This document shows, piece after piece, positions 10,259 through 21,841 of a stretch of DNA of 64,000 nt. A program made the position numbers and the translations under genes. The notes under the pieces were generated by a model, which saw only the letters and a list, made by a program, of their open reading frames with translations, did no database searches and was not told where the DNA came from. The stretch's first letter is position 1; every line of letters begins with the position of its first letter. The stretch comes from Plasmodium malariae. Its lineage: Eukaryota > Apicomplexa > Aconoidasida > Haemosporida > Plasmodiidae. The stretch spans positions 142,501-206,500 of the forward strand of contig NC_041780.1 of the NCBI RefSeq assembly GCF_900090045.1, written 5' to 3'.

Positions 10259-12181
10259 TTATATAATTTTAGTTCTACTTTCCATGAGTTTTTTCTTTTT
10301 CTCCCTAGCAATTCTTTTGGCTCTCTCTAAAGGTGTTTCTTCAACGATATCGTTTTCTCCCGTGTTTGCCTTATGATCGTCATTTGTAGAAGCACTGTTA
10401 TTATTATTGTTTTTGTTATTATTATTATTATTACTGTCACTGTTATTGTTGCTTGTGTTGTAGACCTTACTATCAGTCTCCTTGTTTCCACTCGAATTTT
10501 CCCCCTTTTGAACGTTTATGCTGAAAAAATCCTCATTATCATATACATCATTTGTAAATATATCTTCTGCAGCTTCTGCACGTGTCTTTTTGTCCTTTTC
10601 ATTGTGCATTACCCCTCCATCGTGCAATTTTCCTTCTTGTTCTTCTTCCCTTGTAGGAGCAACTTCATCCTCCCTTATGATGGAAAACTTATCATTTGAA
10701 AATTCGGTATTATAAAATTTTTTAAAATTAAATATGTTGATGTTATCTCTCATTTCATGATTTTTAAAAACTTCTTCACATACAGGATATGTAGTTTTAT
10801 ATTTGTATAAAAGATAAGAACGATAGTGTTCATATATTTCTTTTTTTTGTGTTAACTTTTGAACTTTGGCTAGCACATCATGTATATTATACTTCCGTCT
10901 AATAGTTTTGTAAATGTCAGCTAGGTTGGCACTATTATCTTCCATAAGTAAAACATTATGCACAGAAAAATATAATTTCGAAGTAACTTCATTAATTAAA
11001 TTCATAAATAAATTAAAACTTGTTCTTAAGTCTTTTCTTTTATGTTGTTTTATTCTGTAGATCATTTTAGAATACTTTTCCGTCAACTTACTTATTTCTA
11101 TATTCAATTTTTCCTTTTCTATGATAAAACTTGTGTTGTCCTGAGCCTTTTTACCACTGATACTGCTCCTACTGGTGTTTATGTTATTACCATAATCGAG
11201 ATTAGCTCTTTCGAAATTACCATTATCATCATTATTACCATAATTGTCATTACCATTACCAACATTATCGCTACTACCATTATTATTATTATTGTCACTA
11301 TAATTATTGGTTAAATACTTATCATACTTCCTGCTTCCATACTGTTCATATACATTGGTTTCCTCTTTTTCCTCCCCAGCTGGTATATCAATTTCCTTTA
11401 AATAATTACAACAATTTCCTTTATTATATAAATTTATTAATTTCTTTTTAATCTCAAATAAAGTATTACTTTTCTTAATTATAGGAATAGACATATTTTT
11501 CCCTATATATTCTACACTACTATTTTTAAAAAATTCTGAACTGTCATTTATAATTAAATATTGTACAAATATTTTATTTCCAAATAATTTTTCACTTATT
11601 ATATTTTTATATTCATTATGAACACACTCTAACAGTTTTTTAATAGCTGCAGTGTAATTTTTTAAGTTGTAATTAATTTTTCGTTTCTTTTTTTTTAAAT
11701 TTAAATACATATATATATCCCATAATTCATCTTTCTCTGGAAGAATTTGTTTTATTTTGTTCTTTTCCTCTCTCACGTATTTTTGCAACTCATCCTCTTC
11801 GCTGTCTGCATCCTCATCATAACCATCTCCCATTTCCTGACCATGTTCATCATCCCCTTGAGAATTAAAATTGCTACTATAGCTATTTCTTTGTTCGCTC
11901 TTTCTTTTTTTTTTTCTAATATAACTGTTAATTTTATTTAATGCTACATCGTTAAATAAATTTTTTAATTGAAATGTCATACTTTGTTTTCTTTTCTTCT
12001 TTTTTTCTTCCACCTCTTCACTCTCTTTCATATAGTTATGTTCCTCTTCTCCATAATTGTCGAAATTCTCATCGTTGAAGTAATTTTTTCCATTATCGTA
12101 ATTTAAATTGTTGCTCTCACTATTTTTTGCCTCCACCTGTTCTTCGTATATTTCATCATCTTCACTAAAATTTAAGCTCAT
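10259..12181 (-). CDS. Charged, low-complexity-rich protein of unknown function
   Basis: This is one exon of 640 residues starting MSLNFSEDDEIYEEQ. The frame continues 14 codons upstream but contains no ATG there. I do not recognise the family. Residues 1-150 are acidic and Lys-rich with a KKKKRKQ basic patch that could serve as a nuclear signal. Residues about 155-285 are an ordered-looking helical part (KDELWDIYMYLNLKKKKRK). An Asn/Asp/Gly insert separates it from a second helical, coiled-coil-prone part, residues about 370-520 (for example KLNIEISKLTEKYSKMIYRI and FNLFMNLINEVTSKLYFSVH). The tail is Asn-rich and ends in a basic helix (RAKRIAREKKKKLMESRTKII region). There is no signal peptide or membrane span. 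A perfect donor-like AACAG|GTGAGT lies about 42 bases upstream of the start and could mark a 5'-UTR intron. Confidence 0.8.
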   Translation of the reverse strand: MSLNFSEDDEIYEEQVEAKNSESNNLNYDNGKNYFNDENFDNYGEEEHNYMKESEEVEEKKKKRKQSMTFQLKNLFNDVALNKINSYIRKKKRKSEQRNSYSSNFNSQGDDEHGQEMGDGYDEDADSEEDELQKYVREEKNKIKQILPEKDELWDIYMYLNLKKKKRKINYNLKNYTAAIKKLLECVHNEYKNIISEKLFGNKIFVQYLIINDSSEFFKNSSVEYIGKNMSIPIIKKSNTLFEIKKKLINLYNKGNCCNYLKEIDIPAGEEKEETNVYEQYGSRKYDKYLTNNYSDNNNNNGSSDNVGNGNDNYGNNDDNGNFERANLDYGNNINTSRSSISGKKAQDNTSFIIEKEKLNIEISKLTEKYSKMIYRIKQHKRKDLRTSFNLFMNLINEVTSKLYFSVHNVLLMEDNSANLADIYKTIRRKYNIHDVLAKVQKLTQKKEIYEHYRSYLLYKYKTTYPVCEEVFKNHEMRDNINIFNFKKFYNTEFSNDKFSIIREDEVAPTREEEQEGKLHDGGVMHNEKDKKTRAEAAEDIFTNDVYDNEDFFSINVQKGENSSGNKETDSKVYNTSNNNSDSNNNNNNKNNNNNSASTNDDHKANTGENDIVEETPLERAKRIAREKKKKLMESRTKII

Positions 12182-12678
12182 TTTGTTTTTTAAAGGGAAA
12201 AATATTTGCTTATTATCACTCACCTGTTATTAAAAATTTGGCTAGCTCTTATGGTAAAAATATATGAACACGACAGGAAAGTGAAGGAAAAGAAGGAAAA
12301 AAAAAAAAAAAAAAAAAAAGTATGACCACGTAAGGCAAATGTCAATAAAAAAAATACATACTTCATACATACTCATAATACATTTATACAATGTATAAAC
12401 ATATAAATATGTATGAATATACAAAAAGGTATTTATGTATATATAAAAAAATGTATGCACAAGTAAATCGAGGGTGATTAAAATATACGAACATACATGT
12501 ACACATAAGCACACGTAAGGTGCGAACAAAAGGTGAAAATAAATACGTCTAAATATGCACATATAAATGTACATGGGCAAATGTGCAAACGCTTCGCCTT
12601 TTTTTCCTTTTGTATCATAACTCTGCACATTTTCACAAAAATTATAAATTGGCATACGCTACATATACACATACATGC

Positions 12679-12715
<37 letters not shown>

Positions 12716-13620
12716 ATATATTTTTTTTTTTTTTTTACGCTCTTATGCGTACATACACAGTTTATATACTCGCGTTAAGATCAAGCCATCGATTCTGGCC
12801 ATTTTTTCAAAAAATTAAAATAGCAAAAATTATAGGGATGCAGATACTTAATAAACCCTGCATAAAATATCGTAACATTCTACAGTAAAACGCAAGTACT
12901 TCCCTCTTTTTTTGTCAAAAATAACGCATATTGCTCATGTTACTCATTTGTGTATTTAAGCATTTGTACATTTGTACATTTAAGCATTTGTGCAAATGTA
13001 TATTTAAGCATTTGTGCATATGTATATGTTACAGTTTTTGCCATGTAAGGTGTAAAAAAAAATTTCTGTCTCAAACATTCCCTGCAAATTTGTTAACTTC
13101 TTAGTACCGTATAATAAAAAATGAGTAAAGAAAATTTTATTTTTCCAAATTCGTAAAAGTCATCGGTAAAATTGTGGTTTATAAACAAAACAAAAAAATG
13201 AAATAAAGAGAATTGTAAATGTTTTCAAAAATAAAAGCACTTACGTTTTTGAAAAAATATTCATGCATACATATATGTACATTTATACATTTGTACAGTT
13301 AATAAAAAAAAAAAAAAAAAAAAATTATTTTTTAATTAAAAATATTTCACTCTCTGATATGTGAAACAAAGAATTAGACAGTGTTGTAAAGAAGGGACTA
13401 TCCATCTATAACACATAAAAATAAAAATTGGGTTTTATTAAGAAAAAAAAAAAAAAACATAACAATGAAATGAACGTCAACCAATGTGTATTAATGTTAA
13501 ATGGGAGGCAATGTATGCATGTGTACATATGCACATATGCATATTATTCACATATGTATACACACGCTTAAGTGTCCATATTCGTATTTTTTGTTTTTCC
13601 AACTTCCTTCCATTTTTCTG
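12182..13620. other. Intergenic region, 1.4 kb
   Basis: This sequence separates two genes transcribed leftward. It contains A/T homopolymers (for example 12300-12319 and 13303-13324), a (TA)n run near 12690, and short direct repeats of CATTTGTACATTTAAG type at 12960-13020. No exon with matching splice signals was found on either strand. Confidence 0.6.
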
Positions 13621-14286
13621 TTAAAACTTCGTCAAGAAATACATATCAATTTTATTTGACAGAATTTTTAGCAAGAGAAGGGCAAATGAAAAAGAAGAAA
13701 CGTAAATGCCAGCGAACGATAAATTGTTTAAATAAAAATAAATCGAATGTGCAATATATATATAAAAAAAGGAATTTATTGGTGAAATGATATCCAACAA
13801 ATATTTGTACTTATGCAAATGTAATACCACCTCGTATATTTTATTGTTACCCAAATATAATCTTTTTAAAAATCCATATTGATTTAACAAATTTACATAA
13901 AAGTCCATTTTCCTGTCTTCCCTCATATTCTTAATTATTTCCTCTTTATTAAAAAAATATTCGTCTGTCCATCTCCTCAAAAAGGATAAATTGTTTTGAA
14001 AAAATAGTCGAATGTAAATTGAAAATAGCTGAAATAAAACAACGACCCCTAGTATTTTACCTGAACGAGCAAGAATTTTTCGAAAATGAAAAATCGAGAA
14101 TTAATCATGTATGTGCGTGTGCATATATCTACATTATATATGATGTACGTATGTATGCATGTACGTATGTGCGTGTTTATGAGAGCGTTTATGTGTGTAT
14201 ACGTAGGGGGGTAAGCATGCCATGGGAAAAAAAAATAATAAAGAGGCATAAATAGTATTGTGCATTGGTGGAAAATAAAAAATATG

Positions 14287-14337
<51 letters not shown>

Positions 14338-15335
14338 GTATGTGCACGTATATATGTAAATATACATAAAAAATGCAATTACGCAATTATGTAAATACAT
14401 ATGTACGATGTATATGCGCGCTTGTTTTCGTTACTTCTCCTGGAGCCGAGCAGGTGGAAACTGCCCCAATTAGCTTGGACAAGAAAATAAGGAAATACCG
14501 AAATGTACGAGAAGAACAGGAAATGTATCAAGTTATTTACTATATACAATTTTTTTGAAAAAAAATTATACGAATTAGCAATAAATAAAAGTCTGAGTAC
14601 AAACAATTTGTAGAAGAAAAAAAGAAGAGTTGATAAGGTATGAATTTTGACAAGTTTATCAGTTGTAATATTTTTGAATTCTCCTATAAAAGCATATTTT
14701 TTTTTAAAAAAAGTGTATATATAATCACTCCTAAAATATATAAGAGTAAAGAATAAAAATAATATATTAACTGAATTATAGCTTATTATTTTTGGTAACT
14801 GTGTAGATTTATTAAAAAAAGAAATATTGGAAATAAAATGATAAAAAGGACAATTTATATACTTATCTTTTAAATAATCAAATGATATATTATAAAATTT
14901 TTTAAATTTTTCTATATATATACTCGAGTCATCTTTCAATTTATTTGATATTAATATATAATATTTTTTTGCAAAATTATATTTATATATAACTAATTCT
15001 TTTGTTCGTATTTTCAAATTATCAATATCTTCCCGTTTTATTTTTAAATTATATTTGTTAATAATATTTTTAATATTTCTTATTTTACTTAAACTAGTTG
15101 ATATTGTATCGCTATCATTGAAATCCCTTTTTCTTATAATTTCATTATTAAAATTATTGTCTATATTATGAAAATTTATGTTTGTGTATATTAATCTTCT
15201 CTTATATTGGGTCTTCATGTACCTTCTCAAGTAATCAGGAGTTAATTCATGTTTTCTTCGTTTGACTTCTAAATTTTTTATGCTTCTTACAAGTGCAAAA
15301 AAAAGTAGGTTAAACAGAAAAATTGCTTTTTTCAT
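13621..15335 (-). CDS. Two-exon membrane protein with signal peptide, function unknown
   Basis: Exon 1 (14435-15335) and exon 2 (13621-14060) join in phase 1 across a 374-base intron (donor A|GTAACG, acceptor GCTCGTTCAG), giving 446 residues. The start is MKKAIFLFNLLFFALVRS, a clear hydrophobic signal sequence. It is followed by a basic, transit-peptide-like stretch (KRRKHELTPDYLRRYMKTQY), so apicoplast targeting is possible but unproven. Residues about 60-180 are charged and helical. Several hydrophobic spans follow: about 195-215, 235-265, 275-295, one at the exon junction (KILGVVVLFQLFSIYIRLF), and two near the C-terminus (PINSFFYIYIAHSIYFYL; GIYVSSFSFALLLLKIL). The exon 2 part also contains a soluble loop (RRWTDEYFFNKEEIIKNMRE). 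I recognise no family. The intron contains a long (TA)n run. Confidence 0.7.
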
Positions 15336-15809
15336 CTTCGCCTGCGTAATAAGGGAGTTAACATTGGAACGAATGTAAAGCATGTCTAAACAACGTGTTA
15401 TGTGTGTTTTATGTACATGTGTTAGTATGTACAGTTGTATGTATGCTCGTGCGATTGCCTGTATGTGTACATGCACGTATTTAACGTAAAACATCATTAC
15501 AAACAATTCCTCGTAAATATGAATGACCTCTAACCCTTTATCATAACCGCAGATTATAAAAAGGGCAGCATTAATTTCATTATTGCAAAAAAAAAAAAAA
15601 AAAGGAAAAAAAAAAATGCTTATCTCTAAAAACCTTATAGGCATAAAGCAGAAGACACACATAACATGCATCATCCTCATCATAAAAAGGTCCTTCATGT
15701 ACATTTCGAATAATTATCAAAACGTTGTACATATATTTGTGTTTACGCGAAAGTTACATTTAGGAATGTATGCATACATGAATACATGAACACATAAACA
15801 CATGAATAC

Positions 15810-15848
<39 letters not shown>

Positions 15849-17520
15849 GGTGTACTCGTCCATATCTACATGTTTTGTACGTGTGTACGTATATGTTATT
15901 AAGTGCACTTCTCACTTTTTGGCAACACTATTTTCTTTATACCTCTTTGTTTTACTCATCTTAACGGGTAATGGTTGGACTAATCTAAGTAATACTAAAA
16001 TGAGTTTTCACTCTGAAATTTTTTTGTCCGGTATTTACTTTTTTTTTTTTAAATTAAGCTATAAACGCCTATAAGTTCCTGATGGTTTATCTTCTTGACA
16101 TTTCAGTAAAACGAAAAAAAAAATGAATGAACATGCAGATAAACAAATAAACAAAAATAAAATGCAATATTATATAATGAATGTAACATAACGTATCGTA
16201 ACGAAACGAAACGTAATATGGCAAAGTAAATTACCCACATTCTTAACATGTGAAGGGCAAATCAAAGCGTAAAAGTCAAGATTGATATTGCCATGATCAT
16301 AATGTATTTACGGACGTATGTACAAAACGAAATTTGTTTGTTTATTAATTAAACTATGCCCTCCCCTTTTTTTTTTATTTTTTTTATTTTTTTTTTTTCT
16401 CCTCTTTTTTTTGATAATATTTATTGTTTAATGTGTAGAATATAAACCATTTTAAATAAAAAAAAAAAAAAAAAAATGGTAAAAATAATAATTTTGTTTT
16501 AACCCTTTCGTCGCATATATAGTGCATACATATAATACATAAGCAAACATATGTAACTGTTAAATATGCCGATTTTTTCTTCTCTTTTTTTTTTTTTTCT
16601 GTAACAAAAAATAGGGATAATTATAGCTTTAAAAAAAAAAGAATGAACGAATTAATTAACGAATAAACGAATGAAAGAACGAATAAACGAATGAAAGAAC
16701 GAATAAACGAATGCAGAAGCTCAGCTAAAAGCATGTGTTTTAAAAGCTTAAACTGAAGGCTTAAAATAATTAAATATGTTCACAAAAAAAAAAAAAAAAA
16801 AAGCATAAATTAAAAAAGTATAAAACTAAAAGTGAAAAGTTATTAACAAGCAAGAATTAATAAATTTCATTGAAAAAACGGAAAAAAGAGCACATGAACT
16901 AGTTTCATTCGTAGTGCCTATAATTGCATACACGCACGCACTCATTGCTATACATGTCAAGCGGTATCTAAAGGTAATACTAATATATACATATAAGCAT
17001 ATTAGATATACATATATGTATATCTAATGTGCTTATATGTACATATATCTAGTATCTTTATATTTACATATATCTAATATGTTTATATGTATATATGTGT
17101 ATGCATTACTCATAATTATTGCTCCTCATCATATGTTGCATGACCTTTGAGCATTTTACACTTTCCAAAATTTTGTAAAGCTTAAGTTAACTCTTGTTTA
17201 CTATTCTTAGACTCTTTTTTTTTTTTTTTTATTTTGTTTAAGTTTAGGATATTTTTTTGTTTTAAATTACGTACTTTTTTGTTATACTTACATGTGCACA
17301 TAGCATTATCCATTCATCTGTCCGTTTATTCACCTTCTTATTTATTTTTTTTTTCTCTTTTTTTTTTTTTATTTATTCCCACTGTTTTACATACTTCAAC
17401 ATAATAATAGCTTTGCGCATATTTTTAGATTTGTAACACATATTTTTAAAATTTTGAGGGTGTAATGTATTATTATAAAGCAGGCATTAAACATGTTCAC
17501 AACTTCTAATTTTCGGTAAA
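15336..17520. other. Divergent intergenic region, 2.2 kb, probable shared promoter
   Basis: It lies between the start of the minus-strand membrane-protein gene and the start of the plus-strand TM9SF gene, so it should hold both promoters. Contents are A and T homopolymers (15586-15603, 16459-16477, 17219-17231), short repeats of GAACGAATAAACGAATGAAA type at 16640-16715, and inverted TATACATATAAGCATATTAGA-like sequence at 16980-17095. No coding exon is evident. Confidence 0.6.
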
Positions 17521-19925
17521 ATGAATTACAAGTTTGTTTTTTTTCCTTTTTTTTTATTCTCGTTCTATTTTATCAAAAATGTCGAAGCGTACCTTCCTGG
17601 AATGAATCCGCGGGTAACATTACAGATGACAAAATAAAAGAAAAAACATAAATATGTGCACACATATATATACATGGGTATACTTAGTATACCACTTTGT
17701 TCCGTTAAAATGCTCCCATTTTTGGTGGTCCATTTGTGTAAAGATATGTAGGTGTGTAAGTACATTTGTACGTATACGCGTACGTATGTATGTATGTGTA
17801 GAGCGCATGCAATGTACCTGCACCGCTTCGTCGGCACAGTGTGCACCCATTTTATACTTGTATACATATCGTCCCCTCCCCCTCAGGTGTACAAAGAAGG
17901 GGATAAAGTTATAATTAGCGTGAAAAATTTATCAAGTCGAAGAGCCGTTACAAGTTTAGATTATTTTTCATTTCCCCTTTGTTCAGCTGATAACATAAAT
18001 GGAGATAAATCTCCTAATATTTTCAAAATATTGTCAGGCGATAATTTACACAATACATCAATAGAAACAACATTTTTGAAAGATAAGCAGTGTGCCTTTT
18101 ACTGTAAAATTTATATTGACGATGATGTTTATAATAAATACAAACATTTAATTTTGTATAATTATAATATGATATATTCAGTAGATAACTTGGAAATATT
18201 TAGAGAAGATCCCAGGCGGAAGGGGTATTATTACACAGGCATACCCATAGGTTATATCAAAGATGTACGTAAAGAAATATCACAAAGGATAAGCATGCGC
18301 ACAAGCACTCATACATACTTATACATATACATACGTTTATTTGTGCACTGTTCATGCTGCTTCTATGACCGTTTGGGGGGAGAAGCAGTAAATGATTGTA
18401 CTTAGATAAGTTCGTACATAAATCGACGGATATGCAATTATTTGAGATTTTTTTCGCACAATAATTTTGAACTCTTGTTCGTACTATTTTTTGACCTTTT
18501 TTTTTATGAACATATTTTCACGCTTATTTTATTTTTTTTTTTTTTTTTTTCCGCAGAAGAGCTACCACCTGTACACACACTACAAAATTACCATACTGTA
18601 TAACAGCGATGGGAATCCTGACAAAAACTATATCGTAGGTTTTGAAGTAGATTCTAGGAGGTAAAAACAAAACAAAGCTGCGTGTCAAGTTTTGTGCATG
18701 TACTAGCTTAAGCATACGTTCACATGTGCATATATCTCCGTTTGCACACACTTGAATATGAATATATCCCCATTTGAATACACTTGAATGTACATATATC
18801 CCTGTGTGTACACTTTCGTACATGCCTATATCCATCTACGTGTTAACACGTCCGTTCTTTTATTCATCCATACGTACATTATTCTGTTTCCCCCCGTGTC
18901 TGTCTGTGCGTGCACGCGCTCTGAATACCTCGGCCCTTGCAGTGTGGATTTCTCAATAAATGAAGACTGCGTGAATAACGAAAATAACATGGTTATGGAT
19001 ATGGACAAATACGTAACGTTCAAGTATGATATAAAATATGTGAAGAGTAACAAATCTGTGCGACATAGATCTGAGCATTATTACAGAAATTTGAATGATC
19101 AGAGTATGATACATTGGTTTTCAATAATAAATAGTATAATATTAGTAATACTGTTGTCATTTTTTATAAGCACCTTATTAATAAAAACTTTACATACAGA
19201 TATAAATAAATATAACAGAATTAATACAAATATATTTGAAACGGATGATATGGATGATAGAGGATGGAAACTAGTACATGGGGATGTATTTAGAAAACCA
19301 AGGAACTCAACTTTTTTTTCTGCATTTGTAGGTGTAGGTATTCAAATAATTTTTATGATTCTTGTTTGTTCATTAATATTATTAATTGGAGTCTATAAAT
19401 ATAAACAAAGATATAGATATATACAAGTAATGTTTTTTATATGGATCTTTATAAGTAGTATATCTGGTTATTCTTCATCAAGATTATATAAATTGTTCAA
19501 AAGCAAACATGTAAAATTAACAATTTTCAGAACATCCCTTATTTATCCTTTTATTTTATTTCTTATCTTTTTTCTTATTAATCTTGTTTTACATTATGAA
19601 CATTCCAATACTGCCATATCCTTTGCTTCTTTAACTTTTGTATGCATTTTATGGTTTGGTATATCTGTTCCCCTTATCTGTCTTGGGTCATATATAGGAA
19701 ACAAAAAAAATCCAATCGAATTACCTGTACGTGTTAATAATATTCCAAGACATATTCCCAAACAGCCATATTTAAATTCTTTCTTCGCGTCATCCTTCCT
19801 CGTCGGATTAATCCTCTTCGCGTAATACGAAAACAGAAATGTGTCAAGTCTTGCTTAATACAAATCAGCAGACAGGAGTTTATAAAAAAACATACAACAG
19901 TTAAATTTGGGAACGTTACATGTTC

Positions 19926-19958
<33 letters not shown>

Positions 19959-20158
19959 TGACTTATTCATGTGTTTTTATTTTATTTTATTATATTTATT
20001 TTTTTTTTTTTTTTTTCCTGCAGAACGATGTACACAGAGCTGTTTTTCTTGTTTACGTCCCTGTGGAAAAGCAACATGTATTACCTATTTGGTACATTTA
20101 ACAACAAAAAATGGAAGGGGTGCCTGTGTGGGCATATGTGTACCCATATACATATATG

Positions 20159-20196
<38 letters not shown>

Positions 20197-20780
20197 CATA
20201 TATATATGTGCATATTCATGTGTTTACGCGTGTGAATATTTTTTTTTTTTTTTTGTGCAGGATTTTTATTTTTGGTAATTTTCCTGCTGGGATTGCTAAG
20301 TGCCCAGCTGTCAATAGCCATAACCTACTACACCCTGTCATGGTAGGCATCCCTTCCTTTCATTTTACCCTTCAAATGTGTGCTTTGTATGTATGTATGT
20401 GTGCATAAGTTTATATATATGTACATATTTGCATATGCCCATATATTCATGTGAATACTTTTTCTTTTTCTTTTTTCATATATATTTCCTTGGTCATGTG
20501 CACACATTTTTGCGTGCCTTTTTTTCTTCTGAACAGCGAGGATTACAACTGGTGGTGGAAATCATTTATTGCTCCGGGATCATCTGGCATTTTCCTCTTT
20601 TTATATTCGATTTATTATTTCCTCTTTAAATTAAATATATCTACCTTTGCTGAAACCTTTATCTACTTTGCCTATTCCATCATTATGTCTTATACCTGTT
20701 TTATTTACACCGGAACAGCAGGGTTTTTGGCGTCCTTCGTTTTTTTAAAAAAAATATATTCATCCATAAAAGTTGACTAA
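17521..20780 (+). CDS. TM9SF: Transmembrane 9 superfamily protein (nonaspanin, EMP70)
   Basis: Seven exons (17521-17613, 17887-18264, 18557-18660, 18943-19821, 20024-20091, 20261-20342, 20537-20780) join in phase to 1848 bases, 615 residues, which is the usual TM9SF length. Residues 1-23 are a signal peptide followed by YLPG at 24-27, the hallmark mature start of nonaspanins. Further family signatures are KVIISVKNLSS, SVDFS at the exon 3/4 junction, HGDVFRKP, VPLICLGSYIGNKK, PRHIPKQP, ELFFLFTSLW, EDYNWWWKSF and PGSSGIFLFLYS. A large luminal domain is followed by nine predicted membrane spans. The C-terminus IYSSIKVD fits the KxD/E-type retention signal of Golgi members. In other eukaryotes these proteins act in Golgi/endosome membrane-protein sorting. 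Parts of the last spans are cut into exons of 68 and 82 bases. It is convergent with the helicase gene downstream. Confidence 0.92.
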
Positions 20781-21841
20781 ATGCATTCGTGTGAGAATAT
20801 ATATATATGTGTCTATGTCTACATATGTTCACGCCGCAGATATGGTCATGCCGCAGTTATGATGTATGCTCTACATGTATAATTTTCATTTTATTTTACT
20901 GAATTTTACTTTATTTTTTTTGTAAAATTAAAAAAAACGATTAATTAATTTATAGGACATATGACCGTAATTTCTTAATATATTTAAATGTATTTTCAAC
21001 ATGTTTTCATTACACATTTTGTGTGAGCAGTATATATATATATATATATATGTATAACCGCTCGCTGTTCTTTTTTTTCATTTGATGAATATCAATATAA
21101 ATTTTCACTCCCCCTCTCCCCCCATTCCATATCTATGTTCAAACTTTTTATTTTTGCTTTTTAATTCAATACGCAATATTTCGATTTGATACACTTTTTT
21201 TTTTTCATTTTTTTTTTTTTAAATATTTTAAGGAAAAAGGCAAAATTACTGCCGAAGGCACACGCTAGTGTGCACACGTATATACATACACGCACATATA
21301 TACATACCTGTACAGGTTTATGGAATACAAAAAGTGCTTGTACACACAGCATATTAAAATAGCACAAATTAAACGTTAGATTTCTTCCTCTTATTAATAA
21401 GATTAAAAGAGATAAACAATTTTATTTCGTAGCAGTACAAGGCGTGCTTAAAAAAAATAAAATAACACACAACCTTACTAACAAGTCAATTTACATAAAA
21501 AAAGAAAAAAAAAATTATACGTTCATCTTTTCATTGTTTTAAAGAAGCCTATTGCAGAACAAGCTTTCACATAAAGAAAAAAAAGTAAAAATGTTTTAAA
21601 ATTGTATAATCTTTTATTCATTAAAAAATAAAAAATAATAAACTCAACAGGTTTTTGGTAAAAAAAGGGACATAAGGCACTCACCAAGAGCATATTCACT
21701 CCTCAAATAAAAAAAGTGTTTTCTTATTTTTCATATATTTTTTTTTTCCCTATTTTCCTTATTTCTTCTTATTTTTTATTTTCACTATTTTTCTTATTTT
21801 TTCCTTATTTTGTTTTTTTTTCCCTTTTATGCCTTTCTCTT
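20781..21841. other. Convergent intergenic region (two 3' flanks)
   Basis: Both neighbours end here: TM9SF from the left and the DEAD-box helicase from the right. The region contains a short (TA)n at 21031-21050, pyrimidine-rich stretches and A/T homopolymers, and no exon I can support. Confidence 0.6.

Noticed and set aside
12182..12223. Additional 14 codons at the start of the 10259-12181 gene
   Set aside because: The first codon is GTG, not ATG, and it lies in a GTGAGT donor-like sequence.
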